Part shown: positions 42,385 to 52,409 of the stretch, one piece after another
Numbering within the stretch: position 1 is the stretch's first letter
How the letters are laid out: every line of letters begins with the position of its first letter
NCBI GenBank assembly: GCA_914767715.1
Contig: OU612066.1
Location: 36,306,283-36,370,282 of the forward strand
DNA from: Membranipora membranacea
Lineage: Eukaryota; Bryozoa; Gymnolaemata; Cheilostomatida; Membraniporidae
Length of the DNA: 64,000 nt
Reading direction: 5' to 3'
Translations under genes and position numbers: made by a program
Notes under the pieces: generated by a model
Told to the model about the DNA's origin: nothing
Seen by the model: the letters and a program-made list of their open reading frames with translations, nothing else
Database searches by the model: none

Positions 42385-44369
42385 CCACCACGGTTCAATG
42401 CAAGACAGGAAAGCCCCTGTTAGAGATGGAATCCCATCTGAGTTATGGAAACATGGTGGTCAGAAGATGACAGAATGTCTATTCAATCTCATACAAGTAC
42501 AAGAGAAATGCACTGAACAAAACATGCCACTTTACATGGTCTTTGTTGACTTCAGTCAGGCCTTCGACACTGTGTCCAGAGTTGGCCTTCGGAAGGTTCT
42601 TAAAAAATTTGGTTGCACAGCCAAATTCATCAGCATTATCGAGGCTCTCCATACAGGCATGCAAGCAAATGTTGCTTATGAGCGGATGCGTCTCTAGTGA
42701 GTTTGCAGTAAGCAATGGAGTCAAGCAAGGGTGTGTACTTGCCCCAACACTCTTCTCCTTGCACCTCTCAGCCATGCTTGAAGTAGCCTTCAAAGACAGC
42801 TCGGAAGGATTATATATCCAGACTAGGACAGAATGTCTATTCAATCTCATACAAGTACAAGAGAAATGCACTGAACAAAACATGCCACTTTACATGGTCT
42901 TTGTTGACTTCAGTCAGGCCTTCGACACTGTGTCCAGAGTTGGCCTTCGGAAGGTTCTTAAAAAATTTGGTTGCACAGCCAAATTCATCAGCATTATCGA
43001 GGCTCTCCATACAGGCATGCAAGCAAATGTTGCTATGAGCGGATGCGTCTCTAGTGAGTTTGCAGTAAGCAATGGAGTCAAGCAAGGGTGTGTACTTGCC
43101 CCAACACTCTTCTCCTTGCACCTCTCAGCCATGCTTGAAGTAGCCTTCAAAGACAGCTCGGAAGGATTATATATCCAGACTAGGACAGAATGTCTATTCA
43201 ATCTCATACAAGTACAAGAGAAATGCACTGAACAAAACATGCCACTTTACATGGTCTTTGTTGACTTCAGTCAGGCCTTCGACACTGTGTCCAGAGTTGG
43301 CCTTCGGAAGGTTCTTAAAAAATTTGGTTGCACAGCCAAATTCATCAGCATTATCGAGGCTCTCCATACAGGCATGCAAGCAAATGTTGCTATGAGCGGA
43401 TGCGTCTCTAGTGAGTTTGCAGTAAGCAATGGAGTCAAGCAAGGGTGTGTACTTGCCCCAACACTCTTCTCCTTGCACCTCTCAGCCATGCTTGAAGTAG
43501 CCTTCAAAGACAGCTCGAAAGGATTATATATCTAGACTAGGAAAGAAGCAGACCTGTTCAATGTAGCTCACTACAAATCTCGAAACAGAACAACTACAAA
43601 GTTAGTGAGAGATCTGCTATTTGCTGATGATAGCGCTCTGGTAGCTCATGACTCTGATAACATCCAAACTCTAGTTGACAGATTTGCTGATGCTGCAAGG
43701 ATGTTTAGTCTCAAAATCAACATTAAGAAGACTGAGTGCCTCTATCAACCCCTAAAGTTCCTGAGCGAAGTATCTTTACCAAGCAATGTAAATATCAACA
43801 GAGAGCCGTTGGAACAGTGTAAAACTTTCAAGTACCTTGGAAGCACTGTAGCTGACAATGTAAAGCTAGATAATGCAATCTCCCTGAGAATAGGAAATGC
43901 TAGTGCTGTGTATGGAAACTTGCGCCAAAGACTCTGGAACAACCGCCATGTCTCAATCTAGGTTAAGTGTCAAGTGTATAGGGCTACTGTGCTATCTGCC
44001 TTACTATAATGGTGCTGAGACTTGGACTGTAAACAGTGTGCAGACTGACCGGCTGCAAGCGTATGTGATGAGACATCTACGATCAATCATGGGTATCTCA
44101 TGGAGAGACAAGATCACGAATGTTGAGGTACTAAAGAGAGCAGGGTTACCGTCCCTAAAGTCCATACTCATTCAGATGAATCTGAGATGGCTTGGCCATG
44201 TAGAAAGGATGGACCATAACCGCCTACCTCGACAACTACTCTACTCCCAGCTGAAGGAGGGAAGACGTAATCAAGGGACGCCCAGGTTAAGGTTCAAAGA
44301 TATGTTTGATCAGACCAAAATGAAGACAGTGATTGTCGTATCGACAGACTGCTATGGTGATGATGATGA
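42385..44369 (+). mobile_element. LINE (non-LTR) retrotransposon fragment
   Basis: The insertion starts inside RT with RKAPVRDGIPSELWKHGG (the GKAPGxDGI block). It continues through FVDFSQAFDTVSR, NGVKQGCVLAPTLFS and LLFADDSALVAHDSD (catalytic FADD). It ends with the C-terminal block RWLGHVERMDHNRLPRQLL and a short (GAT)n tail at 44358-44370. It is 5'-truncated, as LINE insertions usually are. The frame shifts near 43900 and 43535 carries a stop. Its RT middle is triplicated in tandem. Confidence 0.85.
42471..43541 (+). repeat. Triplicated RT segment, 357-358-base units
   Basis: Three nearly identical units start at about 42471, 42829 and 43186. Each spans the FVDFSQAFDTVSR to AMLEVAFKDSSEGLYIQ part of the LINE RT. 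Unit 1 is 358 bases (an extra T near 42677) and unit 2 is 357. Because 357 is 119 codons, an open frame of 330 codons runs through the end of unit 1, units 2 and 3, and stops after GLYI in unit 3. Confidence 0.92.
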
Positions 44370-44803
44370 TACTGTTTGTGGAGCAGATATCCTCAGAAAA
44401 ACCAGAGTCAGTCAAAATGCTATTTAAATCTTATGCTGTCTCATTCAAAAGATACATAACGTCATTTTTCTACTTGGCTTGTTAGTTTTATTATTTAGCC
44501 ATATTTCTAACGTTATTGATAGTCAGACTGCTATAATCGCTTATAGTATATTTGGGATCGGAGTCTTTATTAGTAACGCAGTCCTCACTTTGTACCTTCT
44601 TAAGTTCAAACTTAACAGCTTCATTGCACAAATTGTTCTCAACGTTGTCATAGGTATTTCTGCCTGTTTTATGGCCAGTTTTAATGACAATATGGTATAT
44701 TACATTGGATGCACTGTGTTGGGATTGGCACATGGGGGAACTCAGGCTATAAAAGGGGATCTGGGTATTCATATATATCCTATAGAAACAGTAGATCACT
44801 CTT

Positions 44804-45795
44804 CCCAGCGGGCAATTAGTTGTCTAAACTGAGTTGGAAAGAGGTTACCAGAAGAGGCTGAACACTGTTGCCAATTGTATGCCATATGGACCGGTGGAAG
44901 AGGTTGCCAAAAGGGATTTTTAGCAACCTCTTCAAGAAGTTTAATATCCCTGTTATATCCTTCTCAGGGAAGGATTTAACAGGGATATCTCTATCCAATA
45001 TTAAAATTGAATAGTTCATTTATTTGTTATATATATTTATTTATTATGTTACTCATAAGGCCTGTAGAGGAGGGAGTCAGGGCAGGGAGAATTGTCTGAG
45101 TGGGTCTGCTGTAGAAGGCTTCTGTCATGCTTAGAGCATTTAGCCTAAGAGTGTAAAGACTCAGCTGGAATCAATGATTCTAGCAACAACAAATGTTTCC
45201 TTCCATCACCACCACTTTTTGTGTTGAGTGGCAAGTGGTGCCAGAAGCAGTTGATTCAATCAATGGCCACATATTTGCCTATTTCAAATTTCTCAGATGT
45301 GATACTGGTTCACAGGAATAAAATAGGGATGCCGATTTCTCATTTGGTTGTTTGGTGTCTGGCTGTAGAGAATTCTCGAATATGATCAATCAGCTAGGGG
45401 AGATAAATGCTACTTTGGTCTGCAAATTACATCGACCTCGCATTGACAACCATTTTTACACTCAGCCTAGACTTCTGTGTACCATTGAAAACAGTGATGA
45501 ATAAACTGTTCTCATGCTGGAGCCATACTAATAGATGGTATATACATTATAATTTAAGTGTTAGCTAAGCTTTGTCAGTCCAGAAAATTATTTCTGCAAC
45601 CGCCAACGGCAAGAAAATAAAGTATAAAAGCAGAAGCATCTAAAACCACTTTTATCTGTTGCTGGGAAATGGTGATTTGTGGCTCCCTCTGGCATACCTA
45701 TCAAAGACAGGTGATGTCAGAGGATATTGGCCAACAAAAAATCTGCCCATTGGCAACCTCTTCAAAAGGTTGCTGGCTAAGCCTTGCCGGCTGGG
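44804..45795. mobile_element. Non-autonomous TIR element in MCT pseudogene
   Basis: The left end CCCAGCGGGCAA and the complement of the right end, CCCAGCCGGCAA, differ at one base. The insertion interrupts MCT exon 3 exactly between the segments matching VDHS and YALSEAV, so its limits are certain to a few bases. A two-base TA target site is possible. GGTTGCCAAAAG-type words repeat near both ends. There is no transposase frame. Confidence 0.75.
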
Positions 45796-47053
45796 TAGGC
45801 CCTAAGTGAGGCAGTCAGTGGTATTGGGTCACTCATTTTCCCTCTAGTCGGAGGGTATTTGCAGAAGTTTTATGGTAGCAGTGCAGGGATATATTTTATC
45901 GGTGTCTTACCGGTCGTGGAAGGTTTAGTATTTTTATTAGCCGCCCTGATTAGGCTTCACTTTTGGATACCTTATCAAAAAAGAAAGCAGATTGGTGTCC
46001 ACACTCAAGCAGAGGAAATAGTAGTGGAGGTCAAAACAGAGGACGCTTTGGAGGACAATAAAAAGGGGGATGTTAGCATTTGAGGAACTCAAACCGCTGA
46101 AACTGACATTATGCATAATGAAACTTGGAGGAAAGGAATTCAATGAAACTACAGACTCCTTCGTTCTTTGATCGCATCAGTCCTTCTCCCGCCTAACTGA
46201 TGTTTTAGGGGATCAGGGATGTAGGATAATTGAAATAATAGAAAATTGAACCTGTATAAAGGATCAGTCATTAACTAGGTCTGAAGGATATCAGGAGTTG
46301 ATTGCATCGATGTTTAGAGAGTCCTCTTGCCAAAAGAGCTGTGAAAGCCTAGTTGTACTTCTTTTCTATCTTAGATGTATTTTCCGATGAATGCTAAATT
46401 TTTCTTTTGATAATTTGAGATGCCTGTGTCTTCTAAACAAGGATTTCTGTCTCTCGATCGGCATCATTTTAAACAATTATATCAATAAAAGCAGCAGAAA
46501 ATCTTCTAGCATACTGTGAGTTTTCTTGTTATTTATCAATATGCAGCATAAAATCTTAATTCTGTAGGTTTCTCTTAAATTATTCAAGAACGTCCTGCAA
46601 GAAAATACAACCGAACACATTCTGAGTTATGTAATTAATCCAAAATCATGCATATGAGGAAAATGTCGACTTTGGACCCAACAATCCACTAATATGCAAA
46701 ACAACAGGGGAATCGGTCAGCGACATGTTAGCACCCCTGGTGATATAATTGGGAAAGTAAGAACTTGGTTGATCGGTGTCCTCACATGTCATATAAGGAA
46801 TCAACTCTTTGATTGGTTATATTTTACGAGCCATGGCTGAATGAACAGTTATGTATTTATGCACGGGTATACCATTGTCATATAATAAATAATTTGACAT
46901 ATTCGTAAAATCAAATACTCAGTAGCTAAAATGTACAGTTTGACAACATCCTCTCGCCTGCTAAACAAGAAATAATTAAATAGTGAGTGAGGGATAAGCA
47001 AAAGTTGAGGTTTGCAATGCAAAAAAATTACTCTGTACAAAACAACAACATTA

Positions 47054-48714
47054 TCAGACTAAACAGTTTTCTACCCATGATTCATCACACCAGCCTTTAG
47101 CCTCGGTACTGTAACTGGATTCTCCTGCGATCACCACAGCGTAGTAATAGATGTCCCGAGCTGTCTAAAAATCAATAAAATGAGACGAATATTATATGCC
47201 GGTCAAAGTTTAATCTCTGTGGAGTCTGTCATCCACCTTTCAGACTTCCGGCTAAGTGGGATACACAAATAGAATTCACTTGAGGTTGTTGGTCAGACTA
47301 GATACCATCAAATGTAACTCTATCATGGTCATAAGGCTCTTAGAGTTTTTAAGAGCTTCATGTTTGACACTGATAGATGTTTATAAGACTGTATAAGATT
47401 GACCAAGATTTCAACTGAGAAGATTTACAAGGAAGTGAATTTATAGACAAACCAAAAAAGTTCTTTAATTCAACATAATAACATAGAAGGTAGGTATTTA
47501 AATCCACAATATATCTGCAGATGAATTGAGAAAAATTCTACTAGCCTGTGTCATCAAGACACTTATCATGTGTAGTGATGTGCATGTTTCATTCCTGTAT
47601 TGGAACCTTTATAATACCCTCCATTCTTTTGCACTTACAATACAAGACCGTCGAATCCATGACGGAACCCAAAAAGGAAAGCTGTCACAGGCATTGTCCA
47701 TATTATCTCTGAATAGATTATCACATTCTTGTCTGCTCAGATCAAATTTTTCGAACACTCCCTGAATGATAAAAAAAACAACCTGAGGAAGTAGCGAATT
47801 ATTGTGAGGGATATTATATATATTTGTTGGTAACTGCTCAGTTTTTGTATGTAACTGTTTACAGAAAGGAAAATAAATCTGTATAATTGCTTAGATATGT
47901 GACTTATGGTAATGCAAAAATAAATCTGTGTGTCCACTGTCCAGAATGGAGTTCACAAGAAGTCTTCTCAGGTGCAGGTAATTTATAATGAGGTTGACCT
48001 GGAAATGATATCTTGAATTACGGGACTAAAATTGCATTGACTGAACTGATTGCTAGCGTTTCACAAGAAAACATTTTATACAACATTGGGAGGAGTTGGG
48101 CGCTTAGGAACAATTTAATTTCTGGCAATGGTAGTGTTGTGAGTTACTTTGATATCTATCTAAATGCTATAATATATGCTCCTATTGATTCGGTTCTTTA
48201 AATGTTTGAGGTGGTGAAAACACAGAAAGGCAGCTTGTGTACATGTCATGTAACTTACGCAGGCATAGCATTGATCATGTTTATAACATGCTTCTGTGAA
48301 GGTGCGTGTGAATATCCTGGGTATCCCATCTGGGACAGAACAGCCATCTGTGAGACCTGGAGACACAATGAAGGTAGTATGAGCCCCCAAAACACCTGCC
48401 TGATGGCCGTACTGTGTAAGACTGTGCTGTCAGAGGTCGCTGGCGTCAGAGGATAAGAACAACACAGTGATAAAATGAATGGCTTTTTTATTTCAGCAGA
48501 TTTTTTCACCAACTGCCCAAAACAATGCCGCTCAAAAGTTATGCTTTTTGAGGTACTAGAAATACAAGAATGACACAAATCCATGAGATGAACATCATAT
48601 GATGAGAAGGGAACATTTCATACCTCTATCACAATCTTCCATCGCAGCTGAGGTCCCGAAAAGAACGAGCAGCGAAGCAATCACCGACAGCGTCACACAT
48701 ACTAAGTCTGACAT
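47054..48714 (-). CDS. Secreted phospholipase A2-like protein
   Basis: Four exons join in frame to 140 residues: 48624-48714, 48259-48356, 47639-47761 and 47054-47164. Exon 1 encodes a signal peptide (MSDLVCVTLSVIASLLVLFG, then TSAA). Exon 2 has DGCSVP and the active-site segment ACYKHDQCYAC, with the His-Asp pair that defines secreted PLA2. Exon 3 adds RQECDNLFRDNMDNAC, and the last exon ends GWCDESWVENCLV and TGA. The many cysteines imply a disulphide-linked extracellular enzyme hydrolysing phospholipids. Conodipine-like proteins are the nearest kind I know; a role in digestion, defence or venom cannot be read from sequence. Phases (1, 0, 0) match the broken + copy at 1.4-4.1 kb. A TATA box lies about 50 bases upstream of the ATG. 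Confidence 0.88.
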
Positions 48715-48762
48715 GATTAACTCTACTGATGATGTTTGAGAGGCATTCCCTCTCTGGTTAGC

Positions 48763-48771
48763 CTTTTTATA
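48763..48771 (-). promoter_or_regulatory. TATA box of the PLA2 gene
   Basis: TATAAAAAG on the minus strand lies 49 bases before the ATG at 48714, leaving room for a short 5' leader. Confidence 0.55.
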
Positions 48772-48779
48772 CCACACAA

Positions 48780-49241
48780 ATATAAGTCAATGTGTCGAGG
48801 ATAATTATTGTAGTAACTGTCCGAGAGTGTCACTTTGGCGTTCAACCAGACCCTGAAATTAATACCATGACCGATGTAGTGTCAGACGGTTAGACAATGA
48901 TCACATAGTTATGGGAGGTCACAGCTAATAATCAACTGCAACGGTGGGAAACCTTTCACCAGCACTTAATACTACATTTGCCTGTAGCCGTTTGGGTGGA
49001 AGATCTCGAGGTTGTCTCCGACATTCTTCTGCGTTTTGTTGTTGATCAAGATGTGCACCAACTAGCATTTAATATAGCGCGGTGACTGTGCGTCTGGCCC
49101 CTGAGGCCACCAACCTTTCGACGCCCACTCTCCAGATATTGACAAGTGATAAGTGCATCTGATTAAACCATCATGAGATTCTTGTTGTTGACACACTTTT
49201 TTGGATTTCGTAATAACCAAAGAAACATGAGATAATGAAGA
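48780..49241. other. Intergenic, nothing recognised
   Basis: A somewhat GC-richer stretch (48960-49140) has no open frame with splice support. Confidence 0.35.
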
Positions 49242-49249
49242 GCGTTGAC

Positions 49250-49343
49250 TAGTTAAAGAGCTCTAACTCCGGTGGTTCAGTGGCATTACATTATCATCAT
49301 AATGTAATGCCACTGAACCACCGGAGTTAGAGCTCTTTAACTA
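49250..49343. repeat. Perfect 94-base palindromic hairpin
   Basis: Two 45-base arms are exact complements around a four-base CATC loop, starting TAGTTAAAGAGCTCTAACTC. Flanks GCGTTGAC (49242-49249) and CCGTTGAC (49344-49351) differ at one base, consistent with an eight-base target-site duplication. This is probably a foldback MITE; a microRNA-like precursor is possible. Confidence 0.9.
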
Positions 49344-49399
49344 CCGTTGACATAAGTACAGACATAGACTAATATTGAATGCTATTATTACGCATGTGG

Positions 49400-51290
49400 T
49401 ATTAACATTGATCATAGATATTTTGGCGCCAAGTTGGCCTCTCTGAGAACAGTGACACTAAGTTTTCATTGATGCCATAGCTGTAGAAAAATAGATTGGA
49501 GGGGAGGAGGAGGTTAAGAACCAAGTGTAAATTGATGATTCATTTGAAAAAGAAACCAGGAGACTCTTCTTCATCCTTTTCTTGACAACCTTGCACTTTA
49601 GTCTTATGATAAAGATCTCAACATAAGTTTTAGACACAAGCTGAACTGGTCGCAACTAAAAGTCACAGATTTATGGAACAGTAAATTTTGAGCGAAAAAT
49701 TTGCGACCAGATTTAATTCAAATTTGAAATTTAAAATTTGACATTTGATTAATTACTAGAAAGACTAAAAAGAATAGCATAATGAGCAAAGTGATAGAGG
49801 GATCTGAAATAAAAAGCCTGCTCATTTAAAATTAAGTAATGCCTGAGAATTTTTTTCCAATTTATCAAACATTCATCTTTAGATAACTGTTCGCACCTGT
49901 ATGATTGGACTGTGTGGGTTCTTCCAGATTAGAGTGTGGTCTAGTCACTTTAGTGAAGCAATCTAAACACTGAAAAAATTTACTGAAAATCAAAATAACA
50001 TGTAATGTTGTTAAACTCGATAATTGGTCGTGCAAGTAGAAACAAGTTACATGCTAACCAATTTTCCTTTGATTATGGCTTTCTCATGTACATTAATGAG
50101 ATAATAGTACTGCTGTGGGATCGTCGGGCGGTTGGAAAGAGTGTGAGGGGCTTAGACTACTACCAAAGCTCTCTACAGCTAACACTGGGACGAAGTCAGG
50201 CAACATAAACAGCATTATTTATTTCATCACAGTTCTCCTTAGTAATAGAGGACAGAGGAGCGTATTGTTGTGGACAGAGGAGCGTATTGTTCCGTATTGT
50301 TGGGATGACCCCCACACAATGCTGACATTGTGCCACAACGAATAAATGATATTGCCAGACACCAAAATAGCGAGCTACTAAATGAAGCGCCTACGTGGTA
50401 AGTTAATGTTTGAAATAAATTATTTTTGCCTCCATGTGACCGCTTAGTGACTATATATTGTAAATTCATCTAATGAAAATCAGACCCTTAATGCTATTCC
50501 AGAACTGTCCTTTTACTTTTAGTTTATGCGATGCTTTGCCTGTCTGATGTAATGCTGTACTCCCGCTCCTAAATCAACCGACTCAGCTGTATGAGAAGTC
50601 ATATCTCTTGAAGATACGGTTGGTGTGCTGCTGAATACAAACTGTTTGAAGACTTCCTTACTGTTCCATAACCAAGGCAGTTTTCAGATATGGAGCAGTT
50701 CTCAGATATAGAAAAGAAGTTTCACCAGTATTCCTGAGAGTTGTCCCCTACCAAATTGAAGCAATAGGGATTCTAATAATAAACACTATGCCAATATTAT
50801 TCGTTAAAAATTCGGGCATATATTAAAATAACGAATATATATTCATATTAGACCGGTCTACCAAATTAGAGTGAAAGTGAAACTACTTTGACAATTTTCT
50901 TATCTGGTGCTAGATATTGAACTCTCATAACTATTTTCTCTCATTCACATCCCCACTGATACTTCATTCACCACTCACTGCATCAACTCAACTCATCCAG
51001 GGTATTGTACAATTGTGGTGCTACCAATAAAAGTAGTGTTTCTTTTCTCAACTCTGACTAACTACTAAACTACATGATATTGAATTTAGTACTACTGCCT
51101 CCTGGTAGTACTGTTGTATCATTGGCCCTTGGACTTACATGTCTTTACTTTGCCAATGTCCACTATCAACCACCCACCCAAAAAACACCAAACAGGGTAA
51201 GACACAATTTTTCTTTTTACAACCTACCTTGGAATCTCTCACACGTCCTCCTTCCTCTTTCATTTGCTTCAGGTTCGAAGGTAGTCTAGC
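49400..51290. other. Intergenic with a short direct repeat
   Basis: GGACAGAGGAGCGTATTGTT occurs twice in a row at about 50249-50290. Short frames around 50005-50345 overlap on both strands and show no domain. Confidence 0.4.
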
Positions 51291-51294
51291 ACAA

Positions 51295-51399
51295 ACAGAG
51301 CTGACTTTATGGACCAGAAAAAAAGATGCCTCTACAAGATGCACAATAACCAGAAAGGTAGAGGCATCTTTTTTCTCTGGTCCATAAAGTCAGCTCTGT
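51295..51399. repeat. Foldback hairpin, ~41-base arms
   Basis: ACAGAGCTGACTTTATGGAC and following bases to 51335 pair with 51358-51399 around a 22-base loop. Only one or two positions fail in the A-rich part. Confidence 0.88.
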
Positions 51400-51424
51400 T
51401 GTGTTGGTAGTGGAGAGTAGGTAG

Positions 51425-51495
51425 TAGCCTTGTCACACGGCCACTGGTTTTGGTTTGCCAAAAAAACCAAAACCAGTGGCTGTGTGACAAGGCTA
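51425..51495. repeat. Foldback hairpin, 32-base arms
   Basis: TAGCCTTGTCACACGGCCAC with its continuation to 51456 pairs with 51464-51495 around a seven-base loop. One position forms a G-T pair instead of Watson-Crick. Confidence 0.88.
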
Positions 51496-51833
51496 AGTAG
51501 GTAGGGCTAAAGTAGCCTGAGAGCTCAAGCTGTCTTGGGGTAGTTAGTAGTAGACAAATAAAACTTTTTCAGATCATGTAGAGGCCTCTATGAACAATTC
51601 ACCTGATTTACTTGTCGTATATTTCTTTCATGATTTAGCAGTTAAATATAATTACAGTCAGCCTCATTGTGCTCCTCTTTGCACTTCAGTCATTACAGAA
51701 AAAGTCCAGAGTGATCAGCACAGTTTTATGATAAAAACTTGTTGTGTGGAGGTTTTTTTATTGCAGCCCATGTTGCGTGCAAAGACATATTTGAGGTACT
51801 TAGTCCAACCTAGCATTTGGGTGTTGTGAGATG

Positions 51834-51949
51834 TGTGGCAGGTGCTGTATGGGACAGTCGTACCAAGGAGTACAGCCCCTACAACACAAACAACATGTGC
51901 TTATAGGCCTTTAGTGATGTAAGACATGTCCCATACAGCACCTGCCACA
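51834..51949. repeat. Foldback hairpin, 23-base arms
   Basis: TGTGGCAGGTGCTGTATGGG and the next bases pair perfectly with 51927-51949 around about 70 bases. A third, imperfect copy of the right arm (CCCATACAGAACCTGCTCCA) follows at 51968. Confidence 0.8.
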
Positions 51950-52201
51950 TGCCTCACAATACCCGGTCCCATACAGAACCTGCTCCACGTCTTACAACAT
52001 TCCTCCCCAGCGACAGTTTTAAGTGCCCATTCAGAATTCTGATTTTGGAAACGTGTCATAAAATGTATTATGATAATATATCTAGGCCTCTCTCCTGATA
52101 TGCACAATTATTGCCACTTTAACTCGTGCTGTGTTGCATACTTACTTGTTGAGGATGGTTTCTGATTTTTGCAGCAGAGATGCTGAGTATTTATATTTGA
52201 G

Positions 52202-52409
52202 ATGATGCGATGTCTGAATGCTGATTGTGGAGAAGAGCTTGAGGATGACGAGAAATTCTGCCCTGAATGCGGCAAAAGTGTCCGACAACCAGAGCATCCC
52301 GTAACCAATAACGATGTCATCATGCAGTGCCCCCAGTGTGGGGCTCAAAGAAAGTACGGCAAAAAGGGACTGTCTAAATTCTGTTCGCAGTGTCGCTTCA
52401 ACTACATAG
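52202..52409 (+). CDS. RNF213-like exon 1, double zinc ribbon
   Basis: The exon begins MMRCLNADCGEELEDDEKFC and contains two treble-clef-like pairs, CLNADC...CPEC and CPQC...CSQC. The start ATG is doubled (52202 and 52205). It ends at ATAG|GTACGT, phase 1. Human RNF213 also begins with a short CXXC...CSQCG ribbon, which supports taking this as the true N-terminus. Confidence 0.75.

Larger units (their letters stand above)
40139..46083 (+). pseudogene. MCT (SLC16-like) transporter, copy broken by two insertions
   Basis: All three exons of the intact gene can be followed. Exon 1 (from ATG 40139) begins MVSQKFWRKDGSYSWGILV but has lost its donor. Exon 2 (41278-41420) has lost one base near 41340, which brings TAA into frame at 41343-41345. 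Exon 3 is split in three: 42169-42384, about 44370-44801, and 45796-46083. The first gap holds a LINE fragment and the second a 992-base TIR element. A further deletion removes about 35 bases near 44475. AATAAA at 46484-46489 mirrors the intact gene. The last piece still reads GVLPVVEGLVFLLAALIRLH. Confidence 0.9.

Noticed and set aside
50005-50345. Small frames near 50 kb
   Set aside because: They overlap on both strands, contain a simple 20-base direct repeat, and show no known domain.
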